A stretch of DNA of 64,000 nucleotides from assembly GCA_017538365.1 (NCBI GenBank), contig JAFYIZ010000033.1, forward strand, positions 12,826-76,825. Reading direction: 5' to 3'. Positions 8,609-17,671 of this stretch are shown in pieces. The position numbers were made by a program, and so were the translations under genes. This DNA comes from a bacterium. GTDB taxonomy: Bacteria; UBP6; UBA1177. The notes under the pieces are model-generated. The model made no database searches, was not told the origin of the DNA, and saw nothing but the letters and a program-made list of their open reading frames with translations. Every line of letters starts with the position of its first letter. Position 1 is the stretch's first letter.

Positions 8609-9768
8609 TGCAAGAAAAGATGACTAAAAAAAAGATACTTGTTTGGGAAACTTTGGGAACAGTTTCCGGCGGTCAGAAAATGACCTTGACAATATTGGAC
8701 ATGCTCTCTGATCAGTATGAGTTCTGCTGTCTGATTCCAAAAGAGGGAATGCTTTCCGAAGAACTGAAAAAACGGAATATTTCTTATGTTTTGATGGGTG
8801 ATCAGACGCTGCCGACCGGTGTTAAAGGGAAGCAGGTGATTTTTCGTTATGGATGGATGTCACTGAAAAATATATGGAAATCCTGGGGAATCATCCGAAA
8901 ATACAAACCTGATATGCTTTACTGTCCGGGACCTGCGGCTCTTCCGTGGAGTGCAATTTGCGGAATTCTGACGGAAAAGCCTGTAATCTGGCATCTGCAT
9001 CATATTTTTCTGGACGGAGCTACAAAAAAACTGCTCAACATCTGCGGGAAATTTAATAGCGTCCGAAAAATTATTGCCGTATCGAATTGCGTGGGAAATC
9101 AGATTGTTGCTGATGCAGCTCATAAAAAAGTTGAAGTTCTCTACAATCCGGTCGATGTACAGAAATACGCCAACGGTGATTCAACTTCTATAAAAGCTGA
9201 AATTGAAAAGATTTTCGGATATAAACTCGACGACACCAGAAATGTCATCGGACATGTCGCTTTGGTTCAAAGATCGAAAAGACAGGATTTTGTCTTGAAT
9301 GTAATTGCCGAATTGAAAAAACGAGGCATAAATTCTGTAGGAATATTTGCCGGAGAAGCCCGCGAGCCTGATTTTTTGGAGGAATTGAAGCAACACGCCA
9401 AAGATTTGAATATTTCTGATGATGTAACATTTCTCGGCAGACGCAGCGATATTCCGGATCTTCTTAAAATGACAGATGTTCTGATGATTCCTTCTTCGTT
9501 TGAAGGTTTTCCTCTTGCAGGATTGGAAGCGGCTGCAGCCGGAGTTCCTGTGGCGGCATGCAATGTTGCCGGAGCGGAAGAATTTATCCGGGTAAGCGGA
9601 GACGGAGCCTGCTTCACTGAAAACAATGTTGAAGAGGCTGTAAAGGCGATTGAAACCATCATGGTGAGAAAAGCTGAAATGGCTGAAAACGGCAGAACAT
9701 TTGCAGCTAAAATGTCTAATGCCGAGTATGCTTCGAGAATCGGAAAAGAGTTCGGGAAAATTGTGTGA
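8608..9768 (+). CDS. GT4-type glycosyltransferase
   Basis: A 386-aa GT-B glycosyltransferase. The N-terminal domain opens KKILVWETLGTVSGGQK, and the acceptor domain includes CPGPAALPWSAICG. The donor domain has VIGHVALVQRSKRQDFVL, VTFLGRRSDIPDLLKMTDVL and SSFEGFPLAGLEAAAAGVPV, where the family 4 E-x7-E pair lies. No membrane segment is seen. The start codon overlaps the preceding stop (TAATG), which implies translational coupling. Donor and acceptor are unknown. Confidence 0.92.
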   Translation: MQEKMTKKKILVWETLGTVSGGQKMTLTILDMLSDQYEFCCLIPKEGMLSEELKKRNISYVLMGDQTLPTGVKGKQVIFRYGWMSLKNIWKSWGIIRKYKPDMLYCPGPAALPWSAICGILTEKPVIWHLHHIFLDGATKKLLNICGKFNSVRKIIAVSNCVGNQIVADAAHKKVEVLYNPVDVQKYANGDSTSIKAEIEKIFGYKLDDTRNVIGHVALVQRSKRQDFVLNVIAELKKRGINSVGIFAGEAREPDFLEELKQHAKDLNISDDVTFLGRRSDIPDLLKMTDVLMIPSSFEGFPLAGLEAAAAGVPVAACNVAGAEEFIRVSGDGACFTENNVEEAVKAIETIMVRKAEMAENGRTFAAKMSNAEYASRIGKEFGKIV

Positions 9769-9787
9769 CAAGGCCGTGTAAGGATTT

Positions 9788-11026
9788 ATGAGAATAAAAG
9801 AAAAAAGCTTACTTCTTGTATTGATATCAGCTTTGTTTATATATAATACGTGTACTTTTATAAGGTTGCAGTATAGCTTCTATTTGGCAACATTTTTGTA
9901 TGTGATTGTTTTTCTTTGGGCATTACAGGCAGGATGGTTAAAAAAAACATTTTTTCTGCATTCTTCCATTATAAAATGGTTTGTGTTGCTTACCTGCTTC
10001 TCATCTTTAATCTATGTTCATGGCGGATCATATCAGTGGACAACATTTTTTGGTAGTTATATTCAAATTCTTTTTTGGATACTTGCATTTGAAATAGTAG
10101 CCAAAAATTTTTCTGAACAAGAGATAAAACACTATTTGAATATACATATTCTGCTGATGATATTTTGGTCGTTTGCAACCATTAGAGCTCTTGCAATGTA
10201 TCCTATGGCTTCTCGTGCAATGTACGGACATGCTGCAGAAATATCGGATACTTCATTTCTGCATTCTATGGGATGTGGCGGATACGGTTTTATTTACGGT
10301 CTTGTATTTATCAGTATGGCTTTATTTCATAAATTATTGAAACAATGGAACAATATTAGTCAAAAAAAATTCTTGCTTTTGGTGCCGATTGTCATATTTG
10401 GTTACACAATTATTAAAGGTGCTTTTACAACAGCTCTTATTATGTTAATATTATCTGCTATATTATTGTTGTTTTATGCGAGAACAGAAAAACACGGCAT
10501 CGGTATTTTGCTTCTGTTTGCTACAGCAACATTTATATTTGGTTTTTATAGTGAATTTATAGATTTGATTTATGCAATAGGAGAATTGTTTGGCATAAAT
10601 CTGTTTATGAATAAAATGGAAATGATAAATCAAGCTTTAAATGCCGAAGACATTGAGAGGCTTTCAAGGTTTCAAAACTATTATGCTTCATGGCTAGGTT
10701 TTATTGCCAATCCGATTGTTGGGTCAAGTGGAGCAGGTGGAGATTCTCAAATATTGGTTCATTTGTCATATATGGGGCTTGGCGGCTTGACGTATATAGG
10801 ATTCCTTCATTCCGCTTTTACTGTTATGAAGAATTATATTGATAAACAGTTTGTTAATATTATTGAAATTCTGACTGTTTTTCTTGCCTTATTCAATACT
10901 TTTAAAGATATGACTTCAATTTCAGTAGTTTTTTTCTTAACACCATGCTTGATGCTTGCTGATAAAAAATCTGAAGTTGCAAATGCAGCAAAAGACGAGG
11001 TAATCAATGAAAGTGTTTCTAATTAA
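9788..11026 (+). CDS. O-antigen polymerase (Wzy)-like integral membrane protein
   Basis: A 412-aa protein that is almost entirely hydrophobic, with about ten predicted membrane helices and one large hydrophilic loop around residues 270-320 (INQALNAEDIERLSRFQNYY). This topology, and the place in the cluster close to a flippase gene, match Wzy-type O-unit polymerases. Their sequences are too diverged to assign by motifs, so the call rests on topology and context. The gene is strongly AT-rich. Its 3' end overlaps the next glycosyltransferase gene by 20 bases. An alternative is an O-antigen ligase-like protein of the same superfamily. Confidence 0.75.
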   Translation: MRIKEKSLLLVLISALFIYNTCTFIRLQYSFYLATFLYVIVFLWALQAGWLKKTFFLHSSIIKWFVLLTCFSSLIYVHGGSYQWTTFFGSYIQILFWILAFEIVAKNFSEQEIKHYLNIHILLMIFWSFATIRALAMYPMASRAMYGHAAEISDTSFLHSMGCGGYGFIYGLVFISMALFHKLLKQWNNISQKKFLLLVPIVIFGYTIIKGAFTTALIMLILSAILLLFYARTEKHGIGILLLFATATFIFGFYSEFIDLIYAIGELFGINLFMNKMEMINQALNAEDIERLSRFQNYYASWLGFIANPIVGSSGAGGDSQILVHLSYMGLGGLTYIGFLHSAFTVMKNYIDKQFVNIIEILTVFLALFNTFKDMTSISVVFFLTPCLMLADKKSEVANAAKDEVINESVSN

Positions 11027-12203
11027 CTCCTCATGTAACGGCAGCACTGGTAAAATCGCACGGTCGATCTGCTCTGTTTTGAAAGAATCTAGTAATGAAT
11101 ATTTTTTTGCTCATGGTATAGGTCATTATGATGATCCCAAATCATTAAGCCTGAGTAATTGGTTTGAATCACATTTGCACGATCAGCTTTCAAAACTGAC
11201 AGGAATGCAGGGTTATTTTTCAATTTTCAGAACAATAGAACTGGTTCATAAATTAAAAGCAGAAGATCCGGATATAATTCATCTTCACAATTTGCACGGC
11301 AATTATCTGTGTTTACCGATATTATTCCGATATTTAAAGAATAGCAGGGCTAAAATAGTTCTTACAATGCATGACTGTTGGTGGTTCACAGGAAAGTGTG
11401 CCCACTTTACATTTGTAAAATGTGAAAGATGGAAAACAGGTTGCGGGAATTGTCCTCAATGGAGTGTGTATCCAAAGAGTTATTTTTTTGACCAAAGCAA
11501 AAGATGTCTTAATGATAAGAAAAAATGGCTAACTTCAATAGGGGATAGATTGACAATTGTTACTCCTTCTCAATGGCTTGCTAACTTGGTAAAGCAATCT
11601 TTTTTAAAGGATTATCCTGTAAAAGTTATCAATAATGGAATTGATCTAGAAGTATTCAAGCCGACAGTCAGCGGTTTTCGCGCCAAATATCATCTGGAAA
11701 ACAAATTAGTTCTTCTTGGAGTTGCGTTCGCTTGGGGAGAACGCAAGGGTTTGGATGTGTTTGTCGAGTTGGCAAAACGCTTGGATGACAGATTTAAAAT
11801 AGTTCTTGTCGGTACAAACGATAAGGTTGATAAGCAACTGCCTGAGAATATAATTTCTATTCACAAAACAAATAATCAAACTGAATTGGCTGAAATTTAT
11901 ACTGCGGCAGATTTGTTTGTTAATCCTACAAGAGAAGAAGTGTTGGGACTAGTGAATATTGAAGCGCTTGCCTGCGGAACTCCGGTTATTACTTTCAAAA
12001 CCGGAGGATCACCGGAATGTATAGATGAAACTTGCGGAAGAGTGGTTGAATGTGATGATTTGACTGCTTTAAGAAATGAAATTGTTCGAATTTGCGAGAC
12101 GCATCCTTATTCCGACACTGCTTGTCAAACAAGGGCGAAGAAGTTTGATGCGCAATCTAAGTTCAGAGAATATTTAAATATTTATTCAAAGTTAATAAAA
12201 TAA
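11007..12203 (+). CDS. GT4-type glycosyltransferase
   Basis: A 398-aa GT-B enzyme, start ATG inside the 3' end of the polymerase gene. Recognisable elements are the Gly-rich N-terminus (LINSSCNGSTGKIARSI) and IIHLHNLHGNYLCLP. A Cys/Trp-rich insertion follows (CWWFTGKCAHFTFVKCERWK, then CGNCPQW). The C-terminal family signature is TREEVLGLVNIEALACGTPV. The Cys-rich insertion (about residues 128-155) is common in a subgroup of capsule glycosyltransferases and may bind a metal or stabilise the acceptor site (inference). Donor unknown. Confidence 0.92.
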   Translation: MKVFLINSSCNGSTGKIARSICSVLKESSNEYFFAHGIGHYDDPKSLSLSNWFESHLHDQLSKLTGMQGYFSIFRTIELVHKLKAEDPDIIHLHNLHGNYLCLPILFRYLKNSRAKIVLTMHDCWWFTGKCAHFTFVKCERWKTGCGNCPQWSVYPKSYFFDQSKRCLNDKKKWLTSIGDRLTIVTPSQWLANLVKQSFLKDYPVKVINNGIDLEVFKPTVSGFRAKYHLENKLVLLGVAFAWGERKGLDVFVELAKRLDDRFKIVLVGTNDKVDKQLPENIISIHKTNNQTELAEIYTAADLFVNPTREEVLGLVNIEALACGTPVITFKTGGSPECIDETCGRVVECDDLTALRNEIVRICETHPYSDTACQTRAKKFDAQSKFREYLNIYSKLIK

Positions 12204-12212
12204 AAAGGTGCT

Positions 12213-13151
12213 TTGATGGAAGAAAATAAAAATAGTATGGTTTCAATAGTAATTCCAGCCTACAATGCTTCGAATTATCTTGCCGAAGCAATAGATTCGG
12301 CCTTGGCTCAGACATATAAAAATATAGAAATAATTGTCGTCAATGATGGTTCCCCTGATAACGGTGCAACTCGAAAAGTCGCGGAAGCATACGGAGATAA
12401 AATTCGTTACTTTGAAAAACAAAACGGCGGTTGTGCATCAGCGCTTAATTTCGGTATTAAACAAATGAAAGGTTTTTGGTTTTCCTGGTTGTCTCACGAT
12501 GATTTGTATTTGCCTACAAAAATTGAAGCGCTTATTTCATTGGTTGACCGGTATTCCTTGGATCCAGAAACAACGGTTCTCGGATGCAATGACTTGATTA
12601 TGGGACCGAGCGGTAGAACATCAGCAAATTTATTCAATAATACGCTTGGAATTTTGAATCCTGTAAAAGCGTTTGGAGAAACGCTTAATAAAAATACATT
12701 TAATGGATGCGGATTACTGATACCCAAAGCGATTTTGGAGAATGTCGGAGATTTCCGTACAGATTATAAACACTTGCTTGACCGAGAACTTTGGATGCGT
12801 ATTGCGGTTAAAGGTTTTAAATACTGTTATGCTGACGACCCGTTGGTAATTTCGAGAGTTCACAATAGTCAGATTACAGTTAAAGCCCAGCAAAGTTTGT
12901 TTGATGAAGAAGAGTTGTTGATACGGGAATATGTGAACCCAGCGTCTCAACAGGATGGTTTCCTGGAACAGCTTTGTTTTTTTGCTGAAAAACGTCAACA
13001 TTATAGACTCGGCAAGAAAATACAAAGTTTGTTGAAAGAACAAAAAAAACTTACTGCTAAGATACGGATTCAGATATTTCGTTGGAAAATTGACGGGGTG
13101 CTGAAAAAAATAGTTAGAAACAGCTATAAACAATTTTTAAGGAAAAAATAG
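12213..13151 (+). CDS. Family 2 glycosyltransferase
   Basis: A 312-aa GT-A transferase with VSIVIPAYNASNYLAEAIDS at the N-terminus, the VVNDGSPDNG nucleotide loop, FSWLSHDDLY as the DxD-like metal site, and LLDRELWMRIAVKG on the acceptor side. A basic C-terminal tail of about 60 residues (KKIQSLLKEQKKLTAKIRIQ) follows the catalytic domain and may contact the membrane. RBS AAAGGTG lies before ATG 12213. Donor unknown. Confidence 0.9.
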   Translation: MMEENKNSMVSIVIPAYNASNYLAEAIDSALAQTYKNIEIIVVNDGSPDNGATRKVAEAYGDKIRYFEKQNGGCASALNFGIKQMKGFWFSWLSHDDLYLPTKIEALISLVDRYSLDPETTVLGCNDLIMGPSGRTSANLFNNTLGILNPVKAFGETLNKNTFNGCGLLIPKAILENVGDFRTDYKHLLDRELWMRIAVKGFKYCYADDPLVISRVHNSQITVKAQQSLFDEEELLIREYVNPASQQDGFLEQLCFFAEKRQHYRLGKKIQSLLKEQKKLTAKIRIQIFRWKIDGVLKKIVRNSYKQFLRKK

Positions 13152-13171
13152 TTTTAAATAAGGGGGTGCTA

Positions 13172-14338
13172 GTGCCAAGAGTCGTTTTTGTTTCAAATTA
13201 TTTTAATCATCATCAGGCAAGTTTTTCTGATGCAATGTTTAATATGCCGGATGTTGAATATTATTTTATTGAAACTACTGTAATGTCAGATAGTCGGAAA
13301 AAATTAGGATACGGGATTGATGAGAAACCCAAATATGTTTTGTCTGCTTATGAGTCCGAAAAAACAAGAAGTTATTGTGCCGACTTAATAGATAAAGCTG
13401 ATTTCGTCATTATCGGCAGTGCTGATGATAAATGGCTGGAAAATCGCCATAAACAGGGAAAATTTGTTTTCAGATATAATGAACGCTTTTATAAAAACGG
13501 TGTGCCTAAATGGAAAATTCCGTTGATATATGTGAGAAATTATTGTAAATTCGGCAGATTCAAAAACGAGTATCTGCTTTGTGCGAGTGCTTTTGCAGCG
13601 GCTGATGCTGCCCTGACAAGAACATATCTCGGAAAAACATACAAGTGGGGATATTTCCCTGAGACTAAGTTGTATGATTTGAAAAAATTATTCGATAAAA
13701 AGAGTCGTAATGATAAGGTTTCTATCCTATGGTGCGGTAGACTTATAGGGTGGAAACATCCTGACGTGACAATTCAACTTGCAGAAAAACTGAAAAAAAA
13801 TCACATAGATTTCTCTCTTAATATTATCGGTTGCGGTGCAATGGAGAACGAACTCCAATCAATGATTCAACAAAAAGATTTGTCTGATAAAGTTAAAATG
13901 CTGGGATCTATGAAACCTGATGAGGTAAGGGAATATATGGAAAGATCAGATGTCTTTTTGTTTACAAGTGACTTCCGAGAAGGTTGGGGTGCTGTTCTTA
14001 ATGAATCAATGAATAGCGGGTGTGCCGTTGTTGCAAGTCACGCCATAGGTTCTGTTCCGTTCCTTATTGAAAATTGGCGAAACGGTATAGTTTATCAAAA
14101 TGGAAATTTGGAACAACTTTACAATATCGTTGAAAAATTGATTAAGTCGCCGGATCTTAGGCAACAAATCGGGCGTAATGCATATAAATCCATGACGGAA
14201 TTGTGGAATGCATCCATTGCGGCAGAAAGGTTGATGGTTTTATATAATGATCTTCGTAAAAAAAGTTTTTGTGATCAGTTTGAAACAGGTCCGTGTAGCA
14301 GGGCTGAAATTATCAAGAACGGATGGTTTAGGGGATAA
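13172..14338 (+). CDS. GT4-type glycosyltransferase
   Basis: A GT-B fold enzyme of about 388 aa. The donor domain shows VSILWCGRLIGWKHPDVTIQ, MLGSMKPDEVREYMERSDVF and FREGWGAVLNESMNSGCAVV, the family 4 signature. Two GTG starts are possible, 13166 and 13172. The second is preferred because the purine run AAGGGGG lies at a better distance. The protein begins VPRVVFVSNYFNHHQ. It is AT-rich like its neighbours and lies directly before the flippase gene. Confidence 0.9.
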   Translation: MPRVVFVSNYFNHHQASFSDAMFNMPDVEYYFIETTVMSDSRKKLGYGIDEKPKYVLSAYESEKTRSYCADLIDKADFVIIGSADDKWLENRHKQGKFVFRYNERFYKNGVPKWKIPLIYVRNYCKFGRFKNEYLLCASAFAAADAALTRTYLGKTYKWGYFPETKLYDLKKLFDKKSRNDKVSILWCGRLIGWKHPDVTIQLAEKLKKNHIDFSLNIIGCGAMENELQSMIQQKDLSDKVKMLGSMKPDEVREYMERSDVFLFTSDFREGWGAVLNESMNSGCAVVASHAIGSVPFLIENWRNGIVYQNGNLEQLYNIVEKLIKSPDLRQQIGRNAYKSMTELWNASIAAERLMVLYNDLRKKSFCDQFETGPCSRAEIIKNGWFRG

Positions 14339-14341
14339 AAG

Positions 14342-15649
14342 ATGAGATTCGGCTTTTTATTTAGAAAAAGTCGTATAAGGAGAAATGCAAGTTGGTTGGT
14401 TGGGGGCAGTATAGCACACAAGTTTATTGCGTTTTTTATTGCTATATGGACTGCAAGGTATTTAGGACCTGAGAATTATGGTTTAATTAATTATGCTTCA
14501 GCATATACCACACTGTTTTTTTCACTATCTACTTTGGGTATAAGTTCTATATTGGTTAATGAGTTGATTAAAAATCATGATGAAGAAGGAACTATAATGG
14601 GAACGACTCTTGTGATGCAAGGCGTTTCCAGTTTACTTTCAATAGTGATAATCTGCGTGATAGTTTCTTTTTTAAATCGTGGTGAAACTTTGACTATAAC
14701 GGTTGTGTTTTTATATAGTTTGGGTCTTTTCTTTCAAATGATGGATTCCCTTAAATATTGGTTTCAATCAAAATTGGAATCTAAGTATTCGGCAATCGCG
14801 TCAGTCGCTGCATACTTAATTAGTTCATTATATAAAGTTGTTTTGTTAATGACCGGAAAAAGTGTGATTTGGTTTGCCCTTGCTGCTTCTGTCGATTATT
14901 TGTGCATGGCCGTTATTATGTATGCTGTTTATAGAAAAAAGAATGGACCTGTGTTCCGGTTTTCAGTTGATAAGGCAAAGAAGTTATTCAATAATAGTTA
15001 TCATTTTATACTTTCGGGATTGATGATTGCAATATATGGGGCAACTGATAAATTAATGTTAAAAAATATGCTTACGGATGGGGCTGCTGTTGGTTATTAT
15101 GGAACAGCTTTTTCCGTATGTAATATTTGGGTTTTTGTGTTGGCTGCGATTATTAGTTCATATAAACCTGTTATCTGCGAATTATATAATGTGAATAAGG
15201 AGGCCTATAATAATAAAAATATACAATTGTATTCTATAGTTTTTTATTGTTCCGTAATCGTTAGTTTGGTGATTACGATTTTTGCTCGTTTAGGTATTTT
15301 TATTTTGTACGGAGAAAGCTATCTGCCAGCTGTGCAACCTCTTAGGATTTGCACATGGTATGTTGCTTTTTCGTATCTTGGAGTGGCAAGAGATGCTTGG
15401 GTCGTTTGCGAGGGCAAGCAAAAATATTTGTTGTACATATACATGGGGGCTGCAATTATAAATGTTGTGCTAAATTATTTTCTAATCCCTGTGTTCGGTG
15501 TGTCAGGAGCTGCCTTTGCCTCTCTTTTGACTCAAATAAGCACAATATTTGTATTTCCTTTGTTTATTAAGGATTATCGCCCGAATGTTCGCTTGATGAT
15601 TAAAGCAGTGTCTCTAAGCAATGTTAAGTTTTTTAAAGACCGATCATGA
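14342..15649 (+). CDS. Wzx-like polysaccharide flippase (MATE/MOP superfamily)
   Basis: A 435-aa polytopic protein with roughly 12-14 hydrophobic helices. A basic N-terminus leads into SWLVGGSIAHKFIAFFIA and TARYLGPENYGLINYA, the conserved first-helix region of polysaccharide exporters (R-x-L-G-P-x-x-Y-G). Such flippases move the lipid-linked repeat unit across the inner membrane for polymerisation by Wzy. The gene follows the last glycosyltransferase by three bases. Ambiguity lies only in the substrate. Confidence 0.92.
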   Translation: MRFGFLFRKSRIRRNASWLVGGSIAHKFIAFFIAIWTARYLGPENYGLINYASAYTTLFFSLSTLGISSILVNELIKNHDEEGTIMGTTLVMQGVSSLLSIVIICVIVSFLNRGETLTITVVFLYSLGLFFQMMDSLKYWFQSKLESKYSAIASVAAYLISSLYKVVLLMTGKSVIWFALAASVDYLCMAVIMYAVYRKKNGPVFRFSVDKAKKLFNNSYHFILSGLMIAIYGATDKLMLKNMLTDGAAVGYYGTAFSVCNIWVFVLAAIISSYKPVICELYNVNKEAYNNKNIQLYSIVFYCSVIVSLVITIFARLGIFILYGESYLPAVQPLRICTWYVAFSYLGVARDAWVVCEGKQKYLLYIYMGAAIINVVLNYFLIPVFGVSGAAFASLLTQISTIFVFPLFIKDYRPNVRLMIKAVSLSNVKFFKDRS

Positions 15650-15731
15650 GAGTTGCATGGAACTATTTGAAATAAAAATAATCATATCTGTTGAAAAAAT
15701 GAGGATAAATTAATACGTAAGGAGATTCAAT

Positions 15732-16574
15732 ATGCAAAAAGTTCTTAGTATTGAAGAACATAAACAAGTTCAACTTGATATTTTAAAGTTTGTTGCTGGT
15801 TTTTGTGAGAAAAAAGGTTTGTGTTATTTTTTAGCAGACGGGACTTTGCTCGGTGCGGTTCGTCATAAAGGGTTTATTCCTTGGGATGATGATATTGATA
15901 TCAGAATGCCAAGACCTGATTATAACAGAATGAGGCAGATTTTTAATGAGGAATGTAAAGATTCTCATTATCATCTGGTTGATCCGAGGGATAATGATGC
16001 TCATCATTATTTTATAAAAATCATAGATACACGAACTATAAAAATAGAGCCTGAACAAGACTATTCAACAGGCTTTTTAGGAGTCGACATAGATGTGTTT
16101 CCTATAGAGGGTTCCCCCGAAAATGAGGAAGAATTTTTGAAATGGGGGCGGGAAATAAGAAGTCTTAACAAAGCGTATGCATATAAAAAACGCCCACTGT
16201 ATATATCAGTAAAAGCAACAATAGGAACTTATGTAAAGAAGAGGGTTCACCCTAAGTGGTGCTGGTTGTTTTTGTCGGCTTCTCGTATTGCAGAAAAGGT
16301 AATTGCTTTAGCAGACAGGTATATTTACGGTGAAGGCACATATGTGAGTTTTATCGGGGCCGGTGATCTGTTCAGGGTTCCTTACGAATGTTATAAAGAT
16401 TATGTTATGATGAAGTTCGAAGACGCAGAATTCAGGGTGCCTGCCGGATATGATGCGGCTTTGACTAAACAATACGGTGATTATATGAAGTTGCCGCCAA
16501 TAGAAAAACAGGTTACACATCATGCCAACAATGTTTTTTGGAAAGATGAAGAGGAGGAAAATAAACATGCTTAA
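15732..16574 (+). CDS. LicD-family phosphotransferase (copy 1)
   Basis: A 280-aa protein with the LicD signature [20 protein letters not shown], whose acidic triad binds metal, and a second conserved region [11 protein letters not shown]. The C-terminal YGDYMKLPP is also typical of the family. LicD proteins transfer phosphocholine or other phospho-alcohols from a CDP-linked donor onto a sugar. Three copies occur in this locus (also 18955 and 20649), surrounding genes for an aminotransferase and a cytidylyltransferase that could make such a donor. RBS AAGGAGA precedes ATG 15732. Confidence 0.9.
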   Translation: MQKVLSIEEHKQVQLDILKFVAGFCEKKGLCYFLADGTLLGAVRHKGFIPWDDDIDIRMPRPDYNRMRQIFNEECKDSHYHLVDPRDNDAHHYFIKIIDTRTIKIEPEQDYSTGFLGVDIDVFPIEGSPENEEEFLKWGREIRSLNKAYAYKKRPLYISVKATIGTYVKKRVHPKWCWLFLSASRIAEKVIALADRYIYGEGTYVSFIGAGDLFRVPYECYKDYVMMKFEDAEFRVPAGYDAALTKQYGDYMKLPPIEKQVTHHANNVFWKDEEEENKHA

Positions 16575-17655
16575 TTTTACTGTAGGACCGGTAATGTCCA
16601 GCGAAACTGTTCGTGCGATAGGTGCTGAGCAGGTTCCTTATTTCCGCACTCCGGAATTCTCGGAATTGATGTTTGAGAATGAAAGGCTTGTCAAAAAATT
16701 CGCGAAAGCTGACGATAATGCAAGGGTATGCTTCATGACGGGCTCGGGAACGGCTTCAATGGAAGCTGCAGTAATGAATATTTTTACTGAAAACGATAAT
16801 GTGCTTGTTGTTGATCCAGGCAATTACAGTTTCGGACATCGTTTTAAAGAAATGCTTGAGATCCACGGAATTCCTCACACTATCATTAAACCTGAATTCG
16901 GTCGCAGTGTTACTGCCGGACAACTTGCTGAATATGACGGGAAGGGTTTTACAGGATTTTTGGTAAATCTTGATGAAACTTCTGTCGGCGTGTTGCATGA
17001 TATAAAATTGATAAGCGATTTCTGCAAGCGGAACGATATATTTTTGGTAGTTGACTCTATAAGTTCCTTCCTTTGCGATCCTTTCAATATGAAAGAGCTG
17101 AATGTTCAGGCTATGATCACCGGTTCGCAGAAAGCTCTTGCGTGTCCTCCAGGAATATCGCTGATAGTTCTTTCTCCAGCTGCTGTTGAGCGTGTTTACC
17201 AGAATAAGCCGAAAACAATGTATCTTGATCTGAAACTTGCTCTGAAAAACGGCGAACGCGGTCAAACTCCGTTTACTTGTGCTGTCGGTATTCTGCGTCA
17301 GATAAATGCAAGGTTAAAAGAAATCGATGCTGCCGGCGGTGTTGAATCAGAGAATACGAGAATCGGCGGTTTGGCAGAATATTTCCGCAACAAAATTAAA
17401 GAGTTGGATCTGCCGTTTAAAGTCATATCGCACGATCTTCCTAATGCTGTCACTCCGCTTTCTCCGAGAGAAGGCGTTTCAGCGCACGAGATTTTCAATA
17501 TTCTTAAAGATGAATACGGAATCTGGATTTGTCCGAACGGCGGTGAATTTAAAGACACTCTTTTTCGTGTAGGTCATATCGGTGCGCTTGAGAAAAAGGA
17601 TTTTGATACGTTGCTTGAAGCATTGCTGGATATGAAAAGAAGATCGCTGATCTAA
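16567..17655 (+). CDS. Class V PLP-dependent aminotransferase
   Basis: A 362-aa fold-type I enzyme. The start is ATG 16567 with a strong GAGGAGG, not the upstream ATG in the LicD 3' end. The two genes therefore overlap by 8 bases. Conserved features are [14 protein letters not shown] (cofactor phosphate loop), VVDSISS with Asp163, and GSQKAL with the Schiff-base Lys189. It resembles the alanine-glyoxylate / 2-aminoethylphosphonate transaminase group. Beside a cytidylyltransferase and LicD proteins it may aminate a phospho-ketone, giving a serinol-phosphate-like or aminoethyl-type head group (inference). GC content is visibly higher than in the flanking licD genes. Confidence 0.88.
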   Translation: MLNFTVGPVMSSETVRAIGAEQVPYFRTPEFSELMFENERLVKKFAKADDNARVCFMTGSGTASMEAAVMNIFTENDNVLVVDPGNYSFGHRFKEMLEIHGIPHTIIKPEFGRSVTAGQLAEYDGKGFTGFLVNLDETSVGVLHDIKLISDFCKRNDIFLVVDSISSFLCDPFNMKELNVQAMITGSQKALACPPGISLIVLSPAAVERVYQNKPKTMYLDLKLALKNGERGQTPFTCAVGILRQINARLKEIDAAGGVESENTRIGGLAEYFRNKIKELDLPFKVISHDLPNAVTPLSPREGVSAHEIFNILKDEYGIWICPNGGEFKDTLFRVGHIGALEKKDFDTLLEALLDMKRRSLI

Positions 17656-17671
17656 TGTGAAGGAGTTTTTT

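Noticed and set aside
16522-16566. Upstream ATG 16522 as aminotransferase start
   Set aside because: It lies in the 3' end of the licD gene without a ribosome binding site, while ATG 16567 has GAGGAGG and begins the conserved N-terminus.
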